A stretch of DNA of 64,000 bases from Telmatospirillum sp. J64-1 (GCF_006980715.1 NZ_SBHN01000006.1:62001-126000), one strand, 5' to 3'. Shown: positions 10,992 through 19,179, counted from the stretch's first letter. Numbers and translations are program-made. The notes: generated by a model not told the origin, from the sequence alone.

Positions 10992-11936
10992 TCAGGAAGC
11001 GCGGATATCCGCGGGGCTACTCCGTCTGCTAGGGACGAAATCGGCGCCGCAGGCGCCCGCCAGAAACCCGTTCGCGAAGATGACTTCGGGCATCATGGCA
11101 GCCAGCCTAGCGGTCGCCTCGCTGTCTTCGAGGTCCCCATCCAGAACCCGTCGGAAGAGGTCGGCAACGCCCACCATGTCTCCGCTATGCGGCGAAATGC
11201 GGAACGACGTGATGCCGGCGGCGCGCAGGCGTCCGAGATCACCGAGCAGATTGCAATGGGTGAAGGAAAGGGTCTGCACACCGTTTATGGTGAGGAACTC
11301 TTCGCCGTCGAGGGTTTCCACCTTCAGGCCGTCCGGGTCCTTGCCGCAGACGAATTGGCAATTATCCTTCGCAAGGCCATGAACCCGGGCGTGGTAGCAG
11401 CGGCCGGAAATGGCAAGCGGCACACGGCCGAAAGCCCAGACTTCCGGCACCACGCCGCTGGATGCGGCGGCTCGGGCCAGCGTCTCGATGGACGGCATCG
11501 GCAACTCGGGCGGAAGGCAAAGCCGGGTCGCGCCTCGTTTCGCGAGGTGAACGAGCGTGCCTTCATTATAGACGTTGATCAGCGGGCTGATGGAGAAGGG
11601 CCGCCCCTTGGGCAGATGGGCGAGCATGGTCAGGTCGTTGACCTCGATTTCCAACTCGCCGCTGGCCGCCAGATCCGCGCACATCTGCCGCTCACGCTTC
11701 AACGTGACAAGGGCGAGCGAAGAAAGGATCACCTCCTTGCCGCCCCTGTGAAGCCGTTCGATGGTATCGGGTATCCTGTCGACATAGAACGGCATCCGCT
11801 TGGAGCAGACCACCTCGCCGAGGCAGACGCGGTCGACCGGCGCCTCGTCGGCGATGCGGGCGTAGAAGTCGCTCCATTGATCGGCCGACCAGTTAAAGAG
11901 CAGCGGGCCGAGGGTGATGGTGGGACGTTCCGGCAT
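10992..11936 (-). CDS. ubiV: UbiV, oxygen-independent ubiquinone hydroxylation protein (U32 family)
   Basis: UbiV with UbiU forms an iron-sulfur U32 heterodimer that hydroxylates ubiquinone precursors without O2. The 314-residue protein has cysteines at 38 (and 44), 180, 193 and 197, matching the four [4Fe-4S] ligands known in enteric UbiV, within VCLGEVVCSKR and ISGRCYHAR...DNCQFVCGKD. The N-terminal TLGPLLFNW is characteristic of UbiV. It starts 14 bases after ubiU. The C-terminus (SRRSSPADIRAS) looks like an added tail running into the left hairpin repeat. Confidence 0.93.
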   Translation of the reverse strand: MPERPTITLGPLLFNWSADQWSDFYARIADEAPVDRVCLGEVVCSKRMPFYVDRIPDTIERLHRGGKEVILSSLALVTLKRERQMCADLAASGELEIEVNDLTMLAHLPKGRPFSISPLINVYNEGTLVHLAKRGATRLCLPPELPMPSIETLARAAASSGVVPEVWAFGRVPLAISGRCYHARVHGLAKDNCQFVCGKDPDGLKVETLDGEEFLTINGVQTLSFTHCNLLGDLGRLRAAGITSFRISPHSGDMVGVADLFRRVLDGDLEDSEATARLAAMMPEVIFANGFLAGACGADFVPSRRSSPADIRAS

Positions 11937-11950
11937 GTAAGTTCTTTCCC

Positions 11951-12946
11951 TCAGCGCCAGGTCTTGCGGTAAGCGCCGGCGGTCGTCGTCTGGCCTTCAC
12001 TCAGGCGCCGGAGTTCGCCGGCCGGGATGGGATTGCCCGCGGCCTGCGCATCCACGGCACGGCGGAAGCTTGCCACCACGTCGTGGATGTAGGAGCGGCT
12101 GCGCTGGCGCCCCTCGATCTTGAGCGCCGTCACACCGGCCTGCGCGAGTTCGGGGATCAACGTCGCGGCATCCAGGCTCACCGGGTCCTCGAAGACGTGG
12201 CCGCGCTTGCCGCTGACGGAAAAGCAGCCCTTGCACAGGGTCGGATAGGGCGCGGGCTCGCCCTTCGAGACGCGGTCAATGGTGAATTCGCCAAGCCGCG
12301 AGACGAGTTCGCCCCTTTCCTCGCGGTAATGGACATGGCTCGCGGGCGAGCAGACGCCGTTCATGTTGGGCGACCTGCCCGTGGCGTAGGAAGAAAGCGA
12401 ACAGCGTCCCTCGGCCATGACGCACAGCCCCCCGAAGACGAAGACCTCCGTCTCGCATGGCACCTCGCGGTTTATGGCGGCGATCTCGGCCACGGTGAGA
12501 ACGCGCGGCAGCACCACGCGCTTCACGCCGAATTCCTCGACATAGAAGCGGATCGCATCGGCATTCGCCGCCGCCGCCTGCACGGAGAGATGGCGCCTTA
12601 ACTGCGGGTGCCGCTCGGCGGCATAGGCGAGGAGGCCCATATCGGCGAGGATAAGGGCATCCGCCCCGGCGCGAGCCGCCTCGTCCACGGCCCTGTGCCA
12701 GATTTCGGCGGCGCCCGCCCGCGGGAAAGTGTTGATGGCGACGAGCACGCGCGCACCCTTCGCATGGGCATAAGCGACGCCTTGCGCCATTTCCTCGGGC
12801 GAGAAATTGAGGCCGGGGAAATTGCGCGCATTGGTCTCGTCGCGGAAGCCGCAATAGATGCTGTCCGCACCGGCATCCACGGCGGTGCGGAGCGCGGCAG
12901 GCGTACCGGCGGGGCACACGAGTTCGAGCTTGTTTCCCATCGTCAA
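11951..12946 (-). CDS. ubiU: UbiU, oxygen-independent ubiquinone hydroxylation protein (U32 family)
   Basis: Partner of UbiV. The 331-residue protein shows the U32 start (LELVCPAGTPAALRTAVDAGAD), the U32 signature region (VFVFGGLCVMAEGRCSLSSY) and cysteines 175, 182, 199 and 238; their spacing (7, 17, 39) equals that of the enteric UbiU cluster ligands. The ATG at 12946 overlaps the ubiT stop (ATGA), so I prefer it over the ATG two codons later. Order ubiT-ubiU-ubiV suggests one operon for anaerobic ubiquinone synthesis. Confidence 0.94.
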   Translation of the reverse strand: MTMGNKLELVCPAGTPAALRTAVDAGADSIYCGFRDETNARNFPGLNFSPEEMAQGVAYAHAKGARVLVAINTFPRAGAAEIWHRAVDEAARAGADALILADMGLLAYAAERHPQLRRHLSVQAAAANADAIRFYVEEFGVKRVVLPRVLTVAEIAAINREVPCETEVFVFGGLCVMAEGRCSLSSYATGRSPNMNGVCSPASHVHYREERGELVSRLGEFTIDRVSKGEPAPYPTLCKGCFSVSGKRGHVFEDPVSLDAATLIPELAQAGVTALKIEGRQRSRSYIHDVVASFRRAVDAQAAGNPIPAGELRRLSEGQTTTAGAYRKTWR

Positions 12947-13491
12947 CTCCTGTCACGGCGCGTCAGCGCGAGGCCCGTCACACGGGAGGCCATCGGCAGA
13001 ATGCGCCGGGCGATGCGCTCGGCTGCGGCTCCCGCCGCACCGAAAGCGGCGGCGGCTTCGACGGAAAGATCGAGTTCGGCGTCATCGAGTGCGTTGCGCA
13101 ATGCCAGCACGGCCTCCATGTCGCCCTCGATGACGATGTCCCGGGAGAAGAACAGCGCATCGCCATCGGCCGCCCCATGGACCAGGCCGAGAAGCGCACT
13201 CAATGTCCCGGCGATGCGCGCGTCCCATGCGCCGGCATCCTCGCGGCGGCGCGGCTCGATATGCGGGCGGTCGCGGCGGGGCTCCAGGCGGAAGACGAAG
13301 GGAAGGTCGGTGACATCGAGAAGGAAGCTCTTCTCGGCGTGGACGCCTAGCCTGGCAAAGAGTCCGGGCTGCCGCCGCCCCACACTCGTCGCCATTTGCC
13401 GTAAAAGCAGGCCAAGAGGCGGAAGCGGCAAGGGCAGCAGAAGGAACCGAATACCGGCCGGCAGAGGAATGAAGGCAGCTGTGTCATTCAT
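12943..13491 (-). CDS. ubiT: UbiT-like SCP2-domain protein for anaerobic ubiquinone synthesis
   Basis: UbiT is a lipid-carrier SCP2 protein required with UbiU and UbiV. From the ATG at 13491 it is 182 residues (MNDTAAFIPLPAG...), with a hydrophobic proline-rich N-terminal segment and an SCP2-like fold region (LLDVTDLPFVFRLEP; DGDALFFSRDIVIEGDMEAVLALRNALDD). The frame is open a further 39 codons upstream, but that part looks unlike the family. Identification rests on the SCP2-like pattern and the coupled ubiU/ubiV neighbours. A weak FNR-like palindrome, TTGAG-N4-CGCAA, lies at 13526-13539. Confidence 0.85.
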   Translation of the reverse strand: MNDTAAFIPLPAGIRFLLLPLPLPPLGLLLRQMATSVGRRQPGLFARLGVHAEKSFLLDVTDLPFVFRLEPRRDRPHIEPRRREDAGAWDARIAGTLSALLGLVHGAADGDALFFSRDIVIEGDMEAVLALRNALDDAELDLSVEAAAAFGAAGAAAERIARRILPMASRVTGLALTRRDRS

Positions 13492-13630
13492 AACCGGCAG
13501 TATAGAGAAAAAAGATGCGCCATCTTTGAGCCAGCGCAAAAATGCGCTGAATTTGCCGCCCGCAGGAAAGGTCCAGGAAGATGCCGGTATCCATCCGGGA
13601 CCTTCCATATTTCGTGATCTGCGGAACTTT

Positions 13631-13644
13631 CAGCACTTGTGCTG
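13631..13644. promoter_or_regulatory. Perfect short palindrome upstream of ubiT
   Basis: CAGCACTTGTGCTG is a 6-2-6 perfect inverted repeat about 140 bases upstream of the ubiT start, in the gap between ubiT and the right hairpin repeat. It could be an operator for the ubi cassette, but I recognise no regulator for it. Confidence 0.25.
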
Positions 13645-13727
13645 GCCGATATCCGCCATAACCGCTCGGCTTACCTCGAACTTGAATTGCCGGATACCAA
13701 GAAGCCGTTCAGGCGGCATTAGAGGAA

Positions 13728-13842
13728 AATATAATGCCACCCATCCGCGATCATTCTTTTATTCATGAGACACGGATGGACACATATATCTGTGCCCATC
13801 CGTGGACCTTTATTTCCTCTTACCGAAAGCCCCCCTACACCG
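13728..13842. repeat. Hairpin repeat, right copy
   Basis: Right copy of the repeat at 10824-10950, same orientation, overlapping the last codons of the beta-lactamase gene. Arms are CACGGATGG (13771-13779) and CCATCCGTG (13796-13804). Relative to the left copy the arm changed from AGATGG/CCATCT to GGATGG/CCATCC, a compensatory pair of substitutions that preserves the stem, and 12 internal bases are missing. This argues that the stem itself is under selection. Confidence 0.9.
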
Positions 13843-14719
13843 TCGCCGCGATCCGGGCGACTTCCTCATGCACTGCATTCCAGACTTCATCCGTGGATGA
13901 GGGATTGTTGTAGTAGGAGGTGACGATCACCGGCGCGCGATCGGTGGGCCAGGCGATGGCGACGGCATGGGCGGCGCCGTTGCCGCTGGTGCCGGTGCGG
14001 TCGCCGACCAGCCAGGTGTCGGGGAAGCCCGCGCGCAGGCGCTTGTCGCCGGTCTTGTTGGCGATGAACCAGGATGCCAGTTGCGCGCGCGAGGATTTGG
14101 ACAGCACGTCTTCGAAGAAGATCTTCCGCAAGGTCTCGGCCATCGCCGCCGGAGTGGTGGTGTCGCGCCGATCGCCGGGGGCATTCTCGTTCAGCTCCGT
14201 CTCGAAGCGGTCGAGCCGGGTCACATTGTCGCCCAGCCTGCGCAGATAGGCGGTCAGGGCCGAGGGGCCGCCGAAGCTGGCGAGTTGCAGATTGGCGGCG
14301 GTGTTGTCGCTGATGGTCATCGAAGCGTCGCAGATCTCGGCCATGGTCATACCCTCGCCGCCCACGCGCTTCTCGGTCACCGGCGACCAGCTCACGATAT
14401 CCTCCTGCGAGAAAACGACCCGCCGGTCCAGGCTTTCCTGCCCGCGATCGACGCGGGCCATGACATAGGCGGCGGCCAGCACCTTGAAGGTGCTGCACAT
14501 GGCGAAACGCTCATCCTCGCGATAGCAGGCCGTCGCGCCCGTGCCCAGATTATGCACCATCACCCCCAGCTGCCCGCCATGCTGGCTCTCGAGTTCGGCG
14601 AAGAGGGCTTGGATCTCGGGGGCGGTCAATTCACGCGCCACCGCCTGCCCGGCCCCCAGGACGGGCAACGCAAGCAAGGGGGCGGCAAGGGCGGCACGGC
14701 GCGAAATCTCGAAAGTCAT
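13835..14719 (-). CDS. Class A beta-lactamase with Tat-type signal
   Basis: Serine beta-lactamase hydrolysing beta-lactams in the periplasm. From the ATG at 14719 (294 residues) the leader SRRAALAAPLLALPVLGAGQAVA is a twin-arginine signal, suggesting folded export. Class A motifs are complete: STFK (active Ser), SDN, ETELN in the omega loop followed by PGDRRDT, and RTG in place of the usual KTG. A cysteine precedes the active serine (MCSTFK), as in some carbapenemases, but the partner position after RTGT is Ser, so that disulfide cannot form. Substrate range cannot be predicted. No regulator gene is adjacent. A second ATG seven codons upstream is possible. Confidence 0.93.
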   Translation of the reverse strand: MTFEISRRAALAAPLLALPVLGAGQAVARELTAPEIQALFAELESQHGGQLGVMVHNLGTGATACYREDERFAMCSTFKVLAAAYVMARVDRGQESLDRRVVFSQEDIVSWSPVTEKRVGGEGMTMAEICDASMTISDNTAANLQLASFGGPSALTAYLRRLGDNVTRLDRFETELNENAPGDRRDTTTPAAMAETLRKIFFEDVLSKSSRAQLASWFIANKTGDKRLRAGFPDTWLVGDRTGTSGNGAAHAVAIAWPTDRAPVIVTSYYNNPSSTDEVWNAVHEEVARIAATV

Positions 14720-14899
14720 TCCTGTCTGTCTCCATGTCATCCGGCCTGTCGGGCAGGCCCTTCCTCGTCGCCCAACCTTGTGTGAAAAATATGGCGCAAA
14801 ACCTTCAACTGAGGCGAAATTTAGACCGCACGGGACGGTTCATGACGCTGCCCCAGAAGTTCAACTTTCGCGGTAGGGCGCCCGAAAAGGGAAACGGCC

Positions 14900-15973
14900 T
14901 TGAATACGCTCCGGGCCTTTCCAGACTCCAAGAGCATGGATATCGACGAGACAATCCGCCAGACCGTCGGAGACATCATCGCCGCCCGCTCCGGCAGCTT
15001 TCCGCAGGACCTGATCATCGACCGACAACGCCTTGGCGGCGGGGCGGAAGCGACCGAGGTCGCCCTGGTCACGGCGCGCTATCGCACTCCCCGGAACCGC
15101 CCCACCATGCTGCGTGTCGTGGTCAAGCAATTGGACGGCCGGGCGGCACGCGAGGCCCTGGTCTATCAAAGGCTGGTGGCGGCGCATGCCGTGCAGATCG
15201 CGCCGGAACTGCTGGCCGTCGAGTCGCTGGGGCCGGATTCCGCGCTGATCTTCCTCGAAGCCATCCGCCGGATCAGGGCCTGGCCCTGGCAGGATCAAGC
15301 GGCCAGCGCCGATGTGATGCACCGCCTGGGCAGCTTCCATGCCGCCACCAGGAATGCGGCGCAAGCCCTGCCGGCCTGGAATTACGAGGCGGAACTCGCG
15401 GACATGGCCGAGACCACCTGGACCGTGCTCGACCAATGCCGCCGTGATCCCGAATATGCCGCGCTGGGCCGCCACATCCGCGCGCTGGAGCGGGTCATCC
15501 TGGCCCTGCCGGCCTTGCGCCGCCAGCTTCTCTGCGAGCAGCCCTTCGGATGCAGGCCGATCCATGGCGACGTGCATCCCGGCAATGCCCTGCTGCGCCA
15601 GCGCAATGGCGGTTTCCAGGCGATCCTCATCGATTGGGGCCGGGCACGTCCGGGCTCGCCGCTGGAGGATGTCAGTTCCTGGCTGCAATCCCTCTGCTTC
15701 TGGGACGCCGAGGCGCAACGCATCCATGACCGGCTGTTCGCCACCTATCTCTCGGCTTTCGGGATGGAACGCAGCCTTACACCGGACATCCGCGCCGCCT
15801 ATTGGACGGCGGGCGCTTCGAACGCCCTGGCCGGGGCGCTGCTCTATCACCTCAGCATCGTGACGGACCGGCAGCAGGGGAAAGCCGCCCGCGCCCGCGC
15901 CTTCCAGGCCGCGCGCAACTGGATGCGCATCATCCGCCGCGCCCATGACTGGAGCGGCATTCGTCAAATGTGA
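14900..15973 (+). CDS. Aminoglycoside phosphotransferase-family kinase-like protein
   Basis: APH/choline-kinase fold enzyme of unknown substrate. The 357-residue frame begins with TTG at 14900, preceded by AAGGGA at good distance; an ATG at 14936 is a shorter alternative. The catalytic loop HGDVHPGNALL and the metal-binding LIDWGRARPGSPLEDVS (DFG-equivalent) are intact, with a hydrophobic C-terminal helical region. Members include antibiotic, choline, homoserine and sugar kinases. It is divergent from the beta-lactamase, but nothing shows that it confers resistance. Confidence 0.85.
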   Translation: MNTLRAFPDSKSMDIDETIRQTVGDIIAARSGSFPQDLIIDRQRLGGGAEATEVALVTARYRTPRNRPTMLRVVVKQLDGRAAREALVYQRLVAAHAVQIAPELLAVESLGPDSALIFLEAIRRIRAWPWQDQAASADVMHRLGSFHAATRNAAQALPAWNYEAELADMAETTWTVLDQCRRDPEYAALGRHIRALERVILALPALRRQLLCEQPFGCRPIHGDVHPGNALLRQRNGGFQAILIDWGRARPGSPLEDVSSWLQSLCFWDAEAQRIHDRLFATYLSAFGMERSLTPDIRAAYWTAGASNALAGALLYHLSIVTDRQQGKAARARAFQAARNWMRIIRRAHDWSGIRQM

Positions 15974-16176
15974 CGGATGCTGCGACCTGCGGCCGTTGAG
16001 GCCGCGGACGCGCCCGCCCGGCGAGGGCAAATATAAACCCACAGCATGCCGGGCACGGCTTCTCCGCAGGGCAGGCAAGCACTCGGCAGTCTTCCTCGCC
16101 CATGAAGCAGAGGCTTTTCCGCAGGACGCGGGCATTGCATGATACCGGCCTTTCCATCCGGCCGAGGCTGCCTCCC

Positions 16177-16719
16177 ATGTCCGTTTCCGAAGTTCCGGTC
16201 CTGCGTCCCTGCGAAGCCAGGGACATTCCCGCCATCGCGGCGATCTACGCCCATGCCGTGCGGACCGGCACCGCCTCCTTCGAACTCGATCCCCCGAGCG
16301 AGACGGAGATGGAGGCACGGCGCACCGCCCTGCTGAAAGGCGGCTATCCCTACTGCGTCGCCGAGCTGGCGGGGGAAGTGGCCGGTTACGCCTATGCCGG
16401 TCCCTATCGCCCGCGCCCGGCCTATGGCGCGACGGTCGAGAATTCCGTCTATGTCCGCGAGGATTGCAAGGGGCTGGGCCTCGGCCGGCTCTTGATGGCG
16501 CGCCTGATCGAGGAGGCCGAGGCGCGCGGCTTCCGCCAGATGGTCGCGGTGATCGGGGATTCGGCCAATCTCGCCTCGATCCGGCTGCATGAAAGCATGG
16601 GCTTCGAGCCCATCGGCACCCTGCGCTCGGTCGGGTGGAAGCACGGGCGCTGGCTCGATACCGTGCTGATGCAGCGCAGCCTCGGGCCGGGGGACAGGCT
16701 GCCCCGCGAAACCTCGTGA
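16177..16719 (+). CDS. GNAT N-acetyltransferase, phosphinothricin-acetyltransferase-like
   Basis: Acetyl-CoA-dependent N-acetyltransferase of 180 residues. The pattern is that of the Pat/MnaT (YncA) group: LRPCEARDIPAIAAIYAHAV, TGTASFELDPPSETEME, GYAYAGPYRPRPAYGATVENSVYV, and the acetyl-CoA loop GLGLGRLLM followed by SIRLHESMGFEPIGTLRSVGWKHGRWLDT. Family members acylate methionine derivatives or phosphinothricin. The ATG at 16177 is chosen because it lies right before the conserved start and has GAGG upstream. Confidence 0.9.
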   Translation: MSVSEVPVLRPCEARDIPAIAAIYAHAVRTGTASFELDPPSETEMEARRTALLKGGYPYCVAELAGEVAGYAYAGPYRPRPAYGATVENSVYVREDCKGLGLGRLLMARLIEEAEARGFRQMVAVIGDSANLASIRLHESMGFEPIGTLRSVGWKHGRWLDTVLMQRSLGPGDRLPRETS

Positions 16720-16757
16720 CTGCGCTGCGGCCCCGTCCGCTCAAGCTCAAAGGCCGT

Positions 16758-17105
16758 TCAGGCGGCCAGGGCGGCCTCTGATTTCTCTCGTCGCGCCTGT
16801 TCCTCGAAGCGTTCCAGCATGTCCCGGATCTCGCTGAGGGGCAGGAAAACGCCGAAGCCCATCAGGTCGTTGCGGATCTTGACCAGCAGGAAATCCTCGC
16901 GGTCGTGATCCCCGGCCTTCGCGAAATCGATGTCGAGCAGGACCTTCAGATAGTTCTGGCTGCTTTCGTCGGTCAGGCCGCAGGCCCATTCCGCCAGCAG
17001 GCGGTTGCGACGGGCACGCACCCAGAACTCGGCTTCCCGTTCGTTGACGAATTTCGCTTGGCTGGTGCTGCCCTTGGCGTCGATGGTGCGGATGAAGTCG
17101 GTCAT
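16758..17105 (-). CDS. DUF1476 / ATPase inhibitor zeta-subunit-like protein
   Basis: In alphaproteobacteria DUF1476 proteins include the zeta inhibitor of F1F0-ATP synthase. The 115-residue protein starts at 17105 behind a strong AAGGAGG. It has the family's helical core: EAEFWVRARRNRLLAEWACGL, NYLKVLLDIDFAKAGDHDREDFLLVKIRNDL, and SEIRDMLERFEEQA. The N-terminal part resembles the inhibitory segment only loosely, so activity against the ATPase is an inference. It is leftward, 23 bases downstream of nudC. Confidence 0.8.
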   Translation of the reverse strand: MTDFIRTIDAKGSTSQAKFVNEREAEFWVRARRNRLLAEWACGLTDESSQNYLKVLLDIDFAKAGDHDREDFLLVKIRNDLMGFGVFLPLSEIRDMLERFEEQARREKSEAALAA

Positions 17106-17128
17106 GGCCCGTCCTCCTTCCTTGCAGT

Positions 17129-17992
17129 TCAAGGCTCCAACCAAGCCCTGACCATATGATACGCCAGGGCGGTCGCGTTGGGAAGCCGAGGTGACTCTTC
17201 GCTGCCCGCGCGGGCCAGCATTTCGGCGGCCTGGGCGCGGTCTACCCAGATGGCCTGTTCCAGTTCGGCGTCGTTCAGGCTGATGGTGGCGTCCAGGGCC
17301 TGGGCGAAGCAGCCGATCATCAGCGAGGCCGGGAAGGGCCAGGGCTGCGAGGCGAAATACTTCACCTCGCCCACGGTCACCCCCGCTTCCTCCCAGACTT
17401 CGCGACGCACCGCCGCCTCAATGGTCTCGCCCGGTTCCATGAAGCCCGCCAGGGCCGAGAACTGGCCGGGCGGAAAGCTCGCCGAACGGCCCAGCAGGCA
17501 ACGGTCGCCCTCGGTCACCAACATGATCACCGCCGGATCGGTGCGCGGGAAGTGCCGGGTGCCGCAGGCCGAGCAAAGCCGGGTGGTGCCGCCTTCGCTG
17601 GGATCGGTGGCGACGCCACAATTGGCGCAGAAGCGGTGGCGCTGATGCCAGGCCAGCAGGGCGCGGGCCTGGGCCAGGATGCCCGCCTCGTCGGCGCGGA
17701 CCTGACTGCTGGCCATGCGGACTTCCGTCCATTCGCCCCAGGACGGTGGCGTCTCGCCTGGAATCTCCACGGCGAAATGGGGCCGCCCCTCGGCCATGCC
17801 GAGGAAGACCGCCAAGCCCTGCTCCGCCACCTCGGAGGGCGGCAGCCACTGTAGGATGCCGTCACGCAAGGGGATCTTCAGCTGCCAGAACGGCAGGATA
17901 CGGGCCTGGGGATCATGGATCAGGCGGTCGGCCTGGGGACGGAGATGGGACGCGCGGTCCAGACTGTTGCTGGCGAAAATGATGCTGCTCAT
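17129..17992 (-). CDS. nudC: NAD(+)/NADH pyrophosphatase NudC
   Basis: Nudix hydrolase that cleaves NAD(H), and in characterised members removes NAD caps from RNA. From the ATG at 17992 it is 287 residues. It has a four-cysteine zinc ribbon (CANC...CSAC), the Nudix box GFMEPGETIEAAVRREVWEE, and the NudC-specific motif SQPWPFPASLM. The open frame extends much further upstream but that part is arginine-rich and lies against the start of the cytochrome gene on the other strand, so I exclude it. Confidence 0.93.
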   Translation of the reverse strand: MSSIIFASNSLDRASHLRPQADRLIHDPQARILPFWQLKIPLRDGILQWLPPSEVAEQGLAVFLGMAEGRPHFAVEIPGETPPSWGEWTEVRMASSQVRADEAGILAQARALLAWHQRHRFCANCGVATDPSEGGTTRLCSACGTRHFPRTDPAVIMLVTEGDRCLLGRSASFPPGQFSALAGFMEPGETIEAAVRREVWEEAGVTVGEVKYFASQPWPFPASLMIGCFAQALDATISLNDAELEQAIWVDRAQAAEMLARAGSEESPRLPNATALAYHMVRAWLEP

Positions 17993-18054
17993 CCTTCCAG
18001 CATAGCTTTCCTTTGCTCCGTTGAAAGCCTGTCCTGAGGCTTTAGGATGGAAGA

Positions 18055-18447
18055 ATGATGAAATTTCTGTTTCTGGCCCTGGGGATCCTGGGGGGATTCG
18101 TTGGCAGCCTGCCCGCCGCCGCGCAGGAACGGACACCCTCGCCCAGCCTGCTGGCCGTCGAAGGGGGCGAGATCGCCGCGCGCTGGTGCGTGCAATGCCA
18201 TGTGCTGCGCCAGCCCGCCCAAGGCACCGACGCCGCCCCCACCTTCGCCCAGATCGCCCAGAACCGCAGCGACGCACAAATCCGCGCCTTCCTCGCCCGC
18301 CCCCATGGCGGCATGCCGCCGCTGACCCTGTCGGCCCGCGAGATCGAGGCCGTCATCGCCTATCTGAGCGACATGCGCGAGACGGGGGCCCTGCCGATAA
18401 GGGGAAGAGATTTTGGGGGCACAGACATGGGTTCCGCCGGGCGCTGA
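18055..18447 (+). CDS. Small periplasmic mono-heme cytochrome c
   Basis: A 130-residue protein with a cleavable signal peptide (FLFLALGILGGFVGSLPAAAQ) and one heme-binding motif CVQCH at about residue 45. A methionine in HGGMPPLTLS is the likely sixth ligand, followed by the class I helix SAREIEAVIAYLSDM. It is a soluble electron carrier of unknown partner. The divergent nudC start is only 62 bases away. It is followed by a palindromic repeat rather than a classical terminator. Confidence 0.9.
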   Translation: MMKFLFLALGILGGFVGSLPAAAQERTPSPSLLAVEGGEIAARWCVQCHVLRQPAQGTDAAPTFAQIAQNRSDAQIRAFLARPHGGMPPLTLSAREIEAVIAYLSDMRETGALPIRGRDFGGTDMGSAGR

Positions 18448-18475
18448 CCACCCTCAAGAGAGTCTCTCGATGTCT

Positions 18476-18560
18476 TCGTCATTCCCGCGAAAGCGGGAAT
18501 CCATCCTGCCTCAACATCTTCCGGCGTCGAGATGGACTCCCGCTTTCGCGGGAGTGACGA
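18476..18560. repeat. Palindromic dispersed repeat, copy 1
   Basis: The element begins TCGTCATTCCCGCGAAAGCG and ends with the inverse (CTTTCGCGGGAGTGACGA). Each end folds as CCCGC-GAAA-GCGGG and the two ends are inverted to each other around a variable core. Length is 85 bases. Other copies are at 29444-29512 and 48265-48371. It lies between convergent cytochrome and rsmD genes and resembles REP/BIME or MITE-type repeats. Confidence 0.9.
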
Positions 18561-18572
18561 AACAAGCGGGAT

Positions 18573-18612
18573 CAAAGGGCCGAGGTCCTTTGCGGGTCTG
18601 GGCGGAGCCCAG
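18573..18612 (-). repeat. Double-hairpin repeat X, copy 1
   Basis: Read on the - strand, CTGGGCTCCGCCCAG and CAAAGGACCTCGGCCCTTTG form two adjacent hairpins. The same arrangement occurs at 29391-29428, in the same relation to the neighbouring palindromic repeat. It follows rsmD and could contribute to termination. Confidence 0.8.
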
Positions 18613-18630
18613 ATCCTCTCTATCCCTCTG

Positions 18631-19179
18631 TCACACCCCAACCCAGCGCAGGAAGATCACCTTCGCCGCGCCGTAGCTGCGCCGGTCCCATTCCTCGAAG
18701 CCGGGCGGGGCGAAGAAATCCTCGCGGGCGGCGACCTCGACGATGCAGGCGGCATCGGGCGCGATCCAGCCTTTCGCGGCCAGGGAGGCCAGGGCCGGTT
18801 CGGAGAGGGTCTTGTTATAGGGCGCGTCGAGGAAGACCAGGTCACAGGCCGCCGGGGCGGGCGGCGGATTGGTGGCATCCACGCGCAGGATGGTCGGGCT
18901 TTCCTTCAGCGTGGCCGCATTGGCGCGGATCGCCGACAGGGCCGCCGGGGCGGTGTCGAGGAAGATCGCCTGGGCCGCGCCGCGCGACAGGGCCTCGAAG
19001 CCCAAGGCCCCCGATCCCGCGAAGGCGTCCAGCACCCGCGCGCCCTGGAGCGGCGTCTCGCCGGAATGGGCCAGGATGTTGAACAGGGATTCCCGCGCCC
19101 GGTCCGAGGTCGGGCGCGTCTCCATGCCTTGCGGGGCGGTCAGCGCCCGTCCCTTATGACGGCCGCCGACGATTCGCAT
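18631..19179 (-). CDS. rsmD: 16S rRNA (guanine966-N2)-methyltransferase RsmD
   Basis: Methylates G966 of 16S rRNA on the 30S subunit. The 182-residue protein starts MRIVGGRHKGRAL and has TRPTSDRARESLFNIL, the SAM motif VLDAFAGSGALGFEALSRGA and the catalytic-type motif FLDAPYNK (DPPY variant). Its start overlaps the 3' end of rluB by 26 bases, so the two are likely expressed together. Confidence 0.94.
   Translation of the reverse strand: MRIVGGRHKGRALTAPQGMETRPTSDRARESLFNILAHSGETPLQGARVLDAFAGSGALGFEALSRGAAQAIFLDTAPAALSAIRANAATLKESPTILRVDATNPPPAPAACDLVFLDAPYNKTLSEPALASLAAKGWIAPDAACIVEVAAREDFFAPPGFEEWDRRSYGAAKVIFLRWVGV

Noticed and set aside
13526-13539. FNR-like box TTGAG-N4-CGCAA upstream of ubiT
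   Set aside because: Only 7 of 10 consensus bases, and centred ~42 bases before the ATG, which would put the transcript start on the start codon. Kept only as a remark under ubiT.
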